Below, in pieces: positions 55,223 to 64,000 of a stretch of DNA of 64,000 bases (position 1 is the first letter of the stretch; every line of letters starts with the position of its first letter). The stretch comes from Flaveria trinervia. Its lineage: Eukaryota > Streptophyta > Magnoliopsida > Asterales > Asteraceae. The notes under the pieces are model-generated. The model did not search any database, had not been told where the DNA came from, and saw only the letters and a list, made by a program, of their open reading frames with translations. The position numbers were made by a program, and so were the translations under genes. The stretch lies in assembly GCA_025506515.1 (NCBI GenBank), contig CM046444.1:76131533-76195532 (forward strand). Reading direction: 5' to 3'.

Positions 55223-56269
55223 CTAAAATCTAGCACAAACACAATTTGCAAACATGATATCTGGTCTAGAAGCTGTTAAGTACATGAAGGACCTAATCAT
55301 ACATCTGTAAAGTGTTTCATCAACAGCTTTACCTTTCTGATCTGCATCCAGTTGTGTGGTGTTGCACATGGGAGTAGAACAGGGCTTACAATTTTGTAAA
55401 TCAAACTTATTCAAAAGATCTTTTGTATATTTTGACTGATGAATAAAGATTCCTTCAGCCTTTTGTTTGATTTGCAAGCCTAGAAAGAACTGTAATTCTC
55501 CCATTGCACTCATTTCAAACCTTTGTTTCATTAAACATGTAAAATCATCACACAACTGGGGATCAGAGGATGCAAAAATAATATCATCAACATAAATTTG
55601 AACAAGTAGCTTATGTTGATCCACCTTCTTAATAAACAAAGTTTTATCTATGGAGCCTCTAGTGAAATTATTTTTAAGAAGAAAATTGGAAAGTGTTTCA
55701 TACTAGGCTCTAGGAGCTTGCTTCAACCCATAAATAGCCTTATCAAGTTTATACACCTAATCAGTATGTTTATTATCCTCAAAACCTGGTGGTTGACACA
55801 CATAAACCTCTTCTTTTATTTTACCATATAAAAATGCACTTTTGACATCCATTTGAAAAACTTTAAGATTGTGGAATGCAGCATAGGCTAAGAACAATCT
55901 AATTGCCTCTAGTCTGGCTACAGGGGCAAAGGTTTCATCATAATCAATACCTTCTTCTTGTGAAAGCCCTTGTACAATCAGTCTAGCCTTGCTGTTAACA
56001 ATAAGCCCATTTTTGTCAGTTTTATTCCTAAACACCCATTTAGTGCCTATTGCACACTTACCTGGGGGTAGAGGAACCGGTTCCCACACTTGTTGTTTCT
56101 TGAACTGAAGTAGCTCAAGCTGCATGGCTTCAACCCATCCATTGTCTCTCAAAGCAACACGATAGTTCTTTGGCTCTAGTTGACTAATGAAGAGAGCATA
56201 GAAATAGAAGTTAGACAATTGACTTCTTGTTGAAACTCCAGCATTGATATCACCAATGATTTGAGACAT
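55223..56269 (-). pseudogene. T10: reverse transcriptase, broken
   Basis: The part 56269-55757 is open: WVEAMQLELLQFKKQQVW, WVFRNKTDKNG, GLSQEEGIDYDETFAP and FQMDVKSAFLYGKIKEEVYV. A short broken piece follows. Then 55639-55223 has LLVQIYVDDIIFAS, FEMSAMGELQFFLGLQIKQ and YTKDLLNKFDLQNC. YVDD is intact. Two or three small lesions separate the parts. Confidence 0.9.
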
Positions 56270-56287
56270 TGGGTGATTCTTCAGCTC

Positions 56288-57250
56288 TTAATAAACAATG
56301 AGATCTATGCAAGTGTTTGTAGAACCTTCAGCAGTAGCAGATGGTGATGCAGACTCTTGAAACCAAGAATTAGATGGTAAATCAAAAGATGTAGATGAAT
56401 CAGATATCTCATCAGCATTTGTTGTGGATGGAACTGCTAAACCTACAGGAACATCAAGTTTAGCAGACTCACGCAGTTGATCACTAAACTTGAATAGGTG
56501 AGTATTGATATTATCATCATCATCAATACCACCAGGTGGAAGACATGCTGCAGAAGATGATTTATCCACATGATCTGCAACAGCTGGAGGTTGATAAGGA
56601 ACATATTGCAGTATGTCCAGATCAAACAACTCCACAGGGTTTTGTGGAATCTTGTCCTTGGGAGATTCATTAAACTTCACATGCAGAGTTTCTTCAACTA
56701 TCTTTGTTCTGCAGTTGAAGACTCTGTATGCCTTGCAAGTAGATGAATAACCAACAAAATACCCTGCATCCACCTTAGGATCAAATTTGTGGAGTTGATC
56801 CTTTTTGTTGAGAATGAAACACGGACACCCAAAGGCTCTGAAAAATGAAATTAGAGGAGCCAAGTGATGTAAAACTTCATATGGAGTCTTCATCAACCTC
56901 TGATTTACTAAGGCTCTATTCTGCACATACCAAGCTGTATTAACAGCTTCAGCCCAAAAGGTTAGTGGCAAACCAGAGTCAGCCAACATAGACCTTGCAG
57001 CTTAAATTAGGGTCCTGTTCTTTCTCTCCACTACTCTATTATGTTCTGGAGTTCATGGGATGCTAAACTGCCTTTTGATTCCCTTTGAAAGATAAAAATC
57101 ATCAAGTGTATGGTTTCTGAATTCCGTTCCATTGTCACTCCTTATACACTTGACTAATAGGAATACGTTTCTCAACATACAACATAAAAGTTTATAATCT
57201 TCTGAGCAACCTCATCCTTCGAATGTAGAAAGAAAGTCCATACAAATCTG
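56288..57250 (-). pseudogene. T10: integrase C-terminal part, core mostly deleted
   Basis: 56989-56288 is open (LADSGLPLTFWAEAVNTAWY, FGCPCFILNKKD, DAGYFVGYSSTCKAYRVF, VEETLHVKFNESPKDK). Upstream, 57000-57250 holds the second Asp and Glu regions in broken frames. At 57250 the sequence jumps straight to the gag end. The protease, zinc finger and first Asp of the integrase are absent. Confidence 0.88.
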
Positions 57251-57263
57251 CAATCATAAACAA

Positions 57264-60055
57264 TTAGTTAATTTTTGAGACCCAAACCTTTTTGGTTTTA
57301 GGTCTATTCACATCAACAAATGGTAAACTAACAGATTTGCTATGAATAACAGCCTGAGGGGATGGAGATGGTGAAGAAGAATCCTTTGGCATGGATTTTC
57401 TTCTGTGTGGTTTCAGCACAGGAGCATCTAATTGGTTGACTCTCCCCAATAGATGTTGAACCATGATAACAAGTTGTGTCTGATTTTGTGATAAAGCCTT
57501 CAGCTTATCAAACATATTAGTGCTTGAAATTGATGGATTCCTGTGTTGTACCATCTCCCTTTGAGCAACCTCAGTTGTTCCCTGATTAACCCCTTGCTTT
57601 TTAGATTTATTTTTTGATTTTGGGGTCACAGGTTTTGATGTTGCTGGTACAAATTTGGTTTCGAACTCAGTTTTCATTTTATCCATTTGCTTTTTAATAT
57701 TCTCATTATGTTTGAGTTTGGAACCCTTTTTATACCAGCAATCATGAGTAAGATGATTGAATAAGCCACATATTTCACATGGATTTTTCTTCATCTTAAG
57801 TTGATCATCTGCTTAAGAAGATGAAACTACTAAAGACTTATTCTTCAGCAGTTTGCTATCAGTACTAGTAGTTTTCTTCCCTTTAGTACATGCAGTAGTT
57901 TGGGTTTGTTCTCTAGGTGTTATGACATGCTCTTTAGTACTTTCAGTACTTTCTGAAATACCACCTGGAGTGATCAACTTTTTGGTCTTGTGAGTGTCAG
58001 CATTTGAACCATCAACATCAGCTGATAGGTTCTGAGAGGAATTAATGCAGACTTCAACCTCTGATGGTGTTGTATCAGATAGTAGATCACATGATGAAAA
58101 GGATTGGTTATTGCTTTCTCCATCAGATTTTACCTCTGCTCTGGGAGTAAAATCTATAGGAGGAGCAGTGTGATTATAACCAATGCCAAACTTCACATTG
58201 GAAGCAGACTGCTTACTAAGAAGCATTTCAAAACCCTTGCAAGAATGTACCCATCAATCACACTCTACCTGGGTAGTTGCAAGTGTTTCTTTGAGGACTC
58301 TGTACTTCTCTAGAAGTACCTCTTCCCTAGCCTTATCATCGGTGATTTGACATTGAAGTTTGTAAATCTCATCATTCTTATCATTAAGCACAAACTCAAA
58401 TTCAGCTTTTCTTTTGGATATTATTTGTTCTAGCTCAATGTTCTTGTTAATTAAAGCTACATTTGCTTCTCTAATAGATGCAAATACGGCTATGCATGTT
58501 TCAGAACATAGCTTGTCTTTGGCCTCAGAGGATACCTGTGATACCTGTGGTGTGGAGGCATTAGAGGATGAGGTATCAGCAGTCTCCAGAGCCATAAGAG
58601 CAAGGTTTCCAAAAGGACTGTCACCACCTTGTTGACCAGCACCAGATAACAGTTGTTCATGACCAGACATATCATCTGGTAACTGCTCCAGTCAACAACT
58701 CCTGGGGGGAAAAAGCTATGTTGTTCAGGTTAAGATTGTTGATGAGATTGGGAAGGTTGAGGTTCAGGTAATGCTTGTGGTTTTTGTGCCATAGGAGCTT
58801 GAACGGATTTGGCTGAGGCATGTAATAGCAGGGATAAGGATATGACATTGGACCCTGAGGGAGAAAGTATGCAGGAGATACAGGGTGTGAATGATGACCA
58901 GAACTCGTAGGATGTTGCCTTCTGTTTTGTGGACTAGTGCTTGGAAAAGTCACAAAGCGTGCAGAGGAGTTAGATCCAGTTGATCTACACTTTCTTGCAA
59001 AGTGTCCAAGCCTTTGGCATTTGTGACACCTCAACTTACTCTTGTCAAAACCAACTTTGGGTTTGCAAGAGAGTCCAGGAAATTTCCTGCCAGTTCTCTT
59101 GTAGAACTTTTGAGATCTGATATTAACTAAGCCCATTTGGCTTAGAATATCCATCTCTTCTAAATCACCATCAACAACACCCTTCAGATCATCCATGATG
59201 AAGCATAAATTGTCACTATATAGCTTGATTGACTATCAACACCAACAAATGCATGATTAGAACTGTTTGACGAGAAATCTATATGCTCATCATAATTGCT
59301 TTCACATGCAGCATATTCTGACTCATGACCAACCAAGGCAATGTTCCCTGGTACAAAGTCATCAGTGAGCTTTCCTGATGATGCTAGTTTCCTTTTCTGC
59401 TCAATCTTTCTCTCGAATGTAAGCAGTTTCCCATGAATTTTGGTGAGAGATAAGGTATCCAGATTTGCACTGGAGTGTAGGACAATAGTGTATATGTCCC
59501 ATCTCTCAGGCAGTGATCCGAGGAATCTGTTATTCATCTAGCTATTGGTGTATTCGTGTTTGACCATTTTCAGCTCAGAGATCAAACAAGAAAAATGCTC
59601 AAACTATTGAGTCAGTGTCTTACCCTTTCTATGAGAGAATGTCTCATATTGTTGGGCAAGGATTTCTCTGTTGTTTGCTAAAACCTCATCTGTTCCACCG
59701 AATTGTTCCTTCAGTGCATTCGAGAGGTCATGAGCAGTTTCATGATGCATAAGCCCTAAATAGATTTTATTAGGCAAAGCCATGGCTAGAATACCATGCG
59801 CTTTAGCATCAATCTCAAACAGTTTCCGATCCTCATCTGAGTATTGTTCCTTCTTCTTCAGAACCATTTGGTTGGTTTCCGGATTGTTCACCATAGGCTT
59901 GTGTGGACCATGTACCACAGATGTCCAACAACCTGAACTGTTAACAGACAGGTGATGAAGCATCCTTCGTTGCCATATGTTATACTCAGTCCTAACCAGC
60001 ATCGGAGGCTTGGTTGAGGAACCGTATTTTGAGGGTCATTAGAAGGAGTAGTCAT
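57264..60055 (-). pseudogene. T10: gag with two zinc knuckles, broken
   Basis: ATG is at 60055. A shift follows within the first 20 codons, and 60002-59604 continues (NIWQRRMLHHLSVNSSG, MHHETAHDLSNALKEQFGG). The stretch 59537-59184 holds the matrix-like part. 59196-58672 holds a knuckle, CHKCQRLGHFARKC, with an intact CCHC spacing. 58670-57813 contains coiled-coil-like sequence. 57794-57264 starts with the second knuckle CEICGLFNHLTHDC and ends VWVSKIN and TAA (57264-57266). Confidence 0.88.
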
Positions 60056-60266
60056 TCTCAGGTTCAACCAAATTCAATTAAGCTTTAGCAGATTTAGAAC
60101 AAAACACAACAAACCAAATTGAACCAAGAGAGAGCTCAAAGTGAATAAACGAAAGCAGCAGAAATTTAATAATCTATAACCAATTCTTGCAAATATGCTA
60201 ATTCAATCAAACATAGATATCGAATAGCAGTTTCAATGAACAATTGTTAGATCGATCAATGATTAA

Positions 60267-60281
60267 CCTGCTCTGATACCA
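60267..60281 (-). promoter_or_regulatory. T10 primer-binding site
   Basis: On the minus strand this is TGGTATCAGAGCAGG, identical to T8, two bases from the LTR. Confidence 0.93.
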
Positions 60282-60283
60282 TT

Positions 60284-61171
60284 TGTTAGGATCAGTGATC
60301 TACATTTGATTGATTAAAGAGTATTGCAGCGGAAATCAAACATAGAATTAGACAATTCACAAGAACACAATTGATATTCAATATAAAAGTAAACGGTTAG
60401 AGAGAGAGAGAATTCTACGAAAGATATTTCATTCAATATGAGCTTTCATGGTAACAGAATGTCACACGTACAATTAGGTCAACATCTCTTATATAGGAGA
60501 TGTGACGTCTGCTGATGTCACTTGAAAGTGACATCTAACAGAATTATTCAAACTACTGATATTTAACACAACTACTGAAGATGTCAAAACAGCTAACATC
60601 TTCTTACAAAAATACTAAGTGTTAACTATCACTACAACTACTGAAAAGAAACTACTGAAAAGAAACTACTGAAACTACAACGAGTGAAGAACATGCTCTT
60701 CAGTCATTTTACAAGTATTGAAATAGAAAAGAAAACTACTGAAAGAAAACCATCATAACAACTGAAGAATGCTTTTTCAGCTGTTGTAACAAACTCTGAA
60801 GGCTTCAGTACTTGTACTTGAACTTCAGCTGTTGTCATCATCTGATGTCTTCAGCTGTTGTCTTCAGTCTTTGTACTTCAGCTGTTATCTTCAGTACTTT
60901 AGTCTTCAGCTGTTGATCTTCAGACTTTGGTCTTCAGTTGTTGAAGTCTTCAGTACTTTAGTCTTCAGCTTTTGAAGTCTTCAGTACTTTAGTCTTCAGC
61001 TGTTGATCTTCAGACTTTGGTCTTCAGCTGTTGAACTCTTCAGTACTTTGTTCCTCAGCTGTTGCTCTTCAGACTTTGTCAAACAGCTGATCAAGTCTTC
61101 ACCAGTTGTTGTGATGTCTGTGGGACTTAGAGGTTTTTCTTATCAGGCTCAATGGTTCTTTTGGTCCAACA
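60284..61171 (-). repeat. Family-alpha LTR shared by T10 and T11
   Basis: It starts TGTTAGGATC and ends GGTCCAACA. On its left is T10's primer site and on its right T11's PPT, so it serves as 5' LTR of T10 and 3' LTR of T11. The core promoter has TATATA between ACATCTC and GAGATGT (60482-60503). Next to it is the inverted repeat GTGACGTCTGCTGATGTCAC (60502-60521). The distal part is built of CTTCAG words. Confidence 0.93.
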
Positions 61172-61186
61172 AACTCCCCCTGAACC
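61172..61186 (-). promoter_or_regulatory. T11 polypurine tract
   Basis: On the minus strand this is GGTTCAGGGGGAGTT, directly next to the shared LTR. Confidence 0.93.
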
Positions 61187-61390
61187 AATGCAGCCAAAAC
61201 CTCTAAACTTATTGAAGATGTCCCACTTATTATGGCAGAAAGATTGGTCTTTTTGCCTACTAGATCAGCTCAGAAGTGACCCTTGTAAGCACAGGCCTGG
61301 GAAGAAGTCTCAATGATCTGTTTGGCAAAGGATGAATGGGAACTCTGTCTTGGGGAACTGGACACAGAGCTACTTCCCCATCCATGAGAT

Positions 61391-61666
61391 CTACTTCCTA
61401 ACTACGAGTCTGTATGACTCCCTTATATAGGCCTCAAGGAAGGTTATTTGTTCCTCCATGGTAAGCTCTTCTGCTCCTCCTTCAAAAAGTGATTCTGGCC
61501 CATAATACTCAAATAAGTATTTGACCTGCTTCCCATTTTTGAGTTCCACAGTTGTTATTACTCTATAAGCAAATTCATCTGGGTGATTACCCTCTAAGAA
61601 CAACTGGAGCTCATTCTTTCTGACTTCCTCAAGCCTCTTATATACTAACCCCTTTTCCACCATTTT
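61391..61666 (-). pseudogene. T11: ORF3 C-terminal remnant
   Basis: The remnant reads GLVYKRLEEVRKNELQ, EGNHPDEFAYRVITTVE and EYYGPESLFEGGAEE, nearly identical to T10 over the same region. At about 61666 the sequence switches to gag. Confidence 0.88.
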
Positions 61667-63446
61667 ATAGCTAAAGGTTTCAGCTCTTGGGACATATCAG
61701 TACTTGTTATTGATGAGTTTCTGTGACCCACCATTTCCTCCTTGAAATTCACAGACTTAGTCTGATATTTGTCATGAGGAGCACTATTAGTTGTTCCATG
61801 ATAAACCCTATCCTTCTTTTTGGATTTGGATGAAGGCTTGGGTTTATCACATTGGGATGACTATGGAACAAACTTGGTCGCAAACTCATTTTTCATTTCA
61901 TCCATCTAGATTTTAATGAGCTTATCTCTGTTGAGTTTGGAACCCTTTCTGTACCAACATTCATGAGAAAGTTGATTGAATTTACCACATATTTTATATG
62001 GCTTATTCTTCATCTTGGATTGATCAACTGCTGATGTGGAAACTACTGATGGTGTGCTCTTCAGTACTTCCTCCTTTCAGTACTTGTGTTTAGTACTAAA
62101 GGATCTGTTCTCTATCTGTCCTGAAAGACCGTATGATAGATTCATTAGCATTTGTTAATCCTTTTATTTCAGCTGATTTGAAATGCTTTTCAGATGTTGT
62201 GACTTGCCCTTCAGTACTTGAGGTACTTTGAGGGACAACATCTGAAGTATTCAGCTTCATGTGCTTATCAGTAGTTACCCCATCAGGCAATTGATTTGCT
62301 GAGGTATTAACACTGATTTCATCTTCTGATCTTGGGAGATCACTTAAGGATGATACACATGATGATGTGGTTTGGAAATTACTTTCACCATCAGGTTTTA
62401 CTATTGATTTTGAGTAAAATCTGTATGTGGTGCAATGTGATTATAACCTATTCCAAACTTCACATTCGAAGCACATTGCTTGCTGAGCAGCATTTCAAAT
62501 CCCTTGTAGGATGACACCCAGCGGTCACACTCAACTTGGGTAGCTGCAAGTTTTTCTTTGAGTTCTCTATGCTTCTCAAGAATGACCTCTAGCTTAGCCT
62601 TTTCATCATTTAATTGGCATTTAAGTTTATAAATCTCATCATCTTTAACATTAAGAATAGACTCATACTCAACTTTTCTTTTGGAAAGGATTTGCTCAAG
62701 CTCAAGATTTTGATTTATTAAAGCTACATTTGCCACTCTAATAGAGATAAATGCAGCTATGCACGATTCAGAACATAGCTTGGCCTTAGCCTCAGAGGAT
62801 ACCTGTGTTACCTGTGATGAAGATGCATTGGAGCATGAACTCTCAGTAGACTCCAGGGCCATGAGAGCAAGATTCCCAAAAGGGTGTTCACGACCATGCT
62901 GACCATCCCCAGCAAATAGTGTATTCATCTGGCTATTAGTGTATTCATGTTTGACCATTTTCAGCTTAGAGATCAAACAGCAAAAACGCTCAAACTGTTG
63001 AGTCACTGACTCACCCTTCCTATGAGAGAATGTCTCATATTATTGGGCAAGGATTTCTCTATTATTTGCTAAGACCTCATATGTTCCACTAAATTTTTCC
63101 TTCAATACATTCCAGAGGTCATGAGCAGTTTCATGATGCATAGGCCCAGAATAGATTTCATTAGGCAGAGCCATGGCCAGAATACCATTCGCTTTAGCAT
63201 CAATCTCAAACAGTTTTCTATCCTCATCTGAGTATTGTTCCTTCGTCTTCGGAACCATTTGGTTGGTTTCCGGATTGTTCACCATAGGCTTGTGTGGACC
63301 ATGTACCACAGATGTCCAACAACCTGAATTGTTAACAGACAGGTGATGAAGCATTCTTCGTTGCCATATGTATACTCAGTCCTAACTAGCATCGGAGGCT
63401 TGGTTGAGGAACCGGTATTGTGAGGGTCATTAGAAGGAGTAGTCAT
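61667..63446 (-). pseudogene. T11: gag, with central deletion
   Basis: ATG is at 63446. The core is open in 63354-63040 (MLHHLSVNNSGCW, KTKEQYSDEDRKLFEID). The stretch 63006-62401 is an in-frame fusion: VKHEYTNSQMN joins directly to LFAGDGQHGREHPFG, so about 0.9 kb with the CCHC knuckle is missing compared with T10. Coiled-coil-like sequence follows (LNLELEQILSKRKVEYE). The piece to 61667 is Lys/Ser-rich and includes a degenerate second knuckle near 61950-62010. Confidence 0.82.
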
Positions 63447-63660
63447 TCTTAGATTCAACCAAATTCAATTAATTTTTAATTGATTTAGTGCAAAACACAA
63501 CAAACTCAATATGAACGAAGAGAAAACTCAAAGCAAATAACCAAAAGCAGAAGAAATTCAATGATCTATAACCAATTCTTGCAAATCTGCTAATTCAATC
63601 AAACTTAGATATCGACATAGCAGATTCAATGATCAATTGTTAGATCAATCAATGATTAAC

Positions 63661-63674
63661 CAGCTCTGATACCA
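63661..63674 (-). promoter_or_regulatory. T11 primer-binding site
   Basis: On the minus strand this is TGGTATCAGAGCTG, two bases from the right LTR. Confidence 0.92.
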
Positions 63675-63676
63675 TT

Positions 63677-64000
63677 TGTTAGGATCAGTGATCTAAGTTT
63701 GATTAATTTGAATAGATAGCAGCGGAATTTGAACAATGAATTAGACAATTCGCAAGAACACAATTGATATTCAATGAGAAGTAAACGGTTATAGAGAGAG
63801 AATTCTGCAAAGGAATATTCATTCATATGCTTTCGTGGTGGCTGAATGTCACACGTTACAACTAGGTCAACATTCCTTATATAGGGAATGTGACGTCTGC
63901 TGATGTCACTTGATAGTGACATCTAACAGAATTATACAAACTACTGAAACTATGCAAACTACTGAGAATGTTCTCAACTACTGATTACATCTCAGAAAAT
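63677..64000 (-). repeat. T11: 5' LTR, cut by the window end
   Basis: It starts TGTTAGGATC. The TATA box lies between ACATTCC and GGAATGT (63870-63891), next to GTGACGTCTGCTGATGTCAC (63890-63909). The outer half is beyond the window. Confidence 0.93.

Larger units (their letters stand above)
50401..61171 (-). mobile_element. T10: family-alpha element, minus strand, without its 3' LTR
   Basis: The left edge joins T9 at GGAG / ACCAACAAACTCC. Only the last ~6 bases of the LTR (CCAACA) remain before the PPT. Internal sequence runs ORF3, promoter region, RNase H, RT, part of IN and gag, up to the primer site at 60267 and the LTR 60284-61171. The protease and most of the integrase core have been deleted. 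Confidence 0.85.
60284..64000 (-). mobile_element. T11: internally deleted family-alpha element
   Basis: The left LTR is 60284-61171 and the right LTR starts at 63677 and runs off the window. The inside is only ~2.5 kb. It keeps PPT, the last ~90 codons of ORF3, gag fragments and the primer site. It lacks PR, IN, RT, RNase H, the ORF3 promoter and most of ORF3. It keeps all the cis signals visible here, so it looks like a non-autonomous derivative. Confidence 0.88.

Noticed and set aside
57243..57256. T10 deletion as a spliced intron copied back into the genome
   Set aside because: Whatever offset is allowed by the CAG overlap, the removed segment does not begin with GT. Simple deletion explains it.

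Overview
The window is plant nuclear DNA made almost entirely of Ty1/copia LTR retrotransposons inserted into one another. I see no host gene, tRNA, rRNA, bacterial or organellar gene. Evidence for a plant: the gag / protease / integrase / reverse transcriptase / RNase H order, primer-binding sites of the initiator-tRNA-Met type (TGGTATCAGAGC and variants), and polypurine tracts of the CAGGGGGAG type. The extra ORF downstream of RNase H resembles proteins I recall from daisy-family genomes (Tanacetum-like). A dicot, probably Asteraceae, is therefore my inference and is not proven here.

I number the elements left to right. T1 (1-594, minus) is an LTR running off the left edge. T2 (595-~1205, minus) is a reverse-transcriptase relic. 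T3 (1672-~5450, minus) has a 3' LTR and an ORF3 relic. T4 (~5491-11877, plus) runs from LTR to RT and is cut by T5 (11878-~15490, plus). T5 is cut by T6 (~15491-20048 plus 44490-46644, minus). T6 is cut by T7 (20049-44489, minus), and T7's gag is cut by T8 (29458-41941, plus). T8 is complete: two LTRs and a perfect 5-bp target duplication, ATGAA. T9 (46645-~50400, plus, same family as T5) cuts T6's gag. T10 (~50401-61171, minus) follows without its left LTR. T11 (60284-64000+, minus) shares an LTR with T10 and is a much-deleted copy. The deepest series is T3 > T4 > T5 > T6 > T7 > T8.

T1, T7, T8, T10 and T11 are one family, 'alpha', probably Sirevirus/SIRE-like. Its layout is LTR - gag (two zinc knuckles) - PR - IN - RT - RNase H - a ~0.75 kb non-coding region - ORF3 - PPT - LTR. 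T5 and T9 are family 'beta', Angela-like by their gag and protease. T2, T3, T4 and T6 belong to other copia families.

The most interesting signal is in alpha. In all three copies that keep the region (T7, T8, T10), ORF3 is preceded at a near-constant ~70 bp by a conserved CCTATAAATACC box. Directly upstream lies a tandem array of ~38-40 bp fold-back units of the form AAC(T/A)ACTGA ... TCAGT(A/T)GTT, the same words that fill the LTR. This looks like a second, internal promoter for ORF3. In addition, the LTR TATA box sits in the loop of a palindrome whose arm sequences differ between copies but stay complementary. The gag/pol border of all three copies carries a splice-acceptor-like signature although the gag stop codon differs each time.

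Nearly all coding regions are broken. In T8 most breaks are single-base indels, and the two T8 LTRs also differ mainly by 1-nt indels. Part of the damage may therefore be assembly error.
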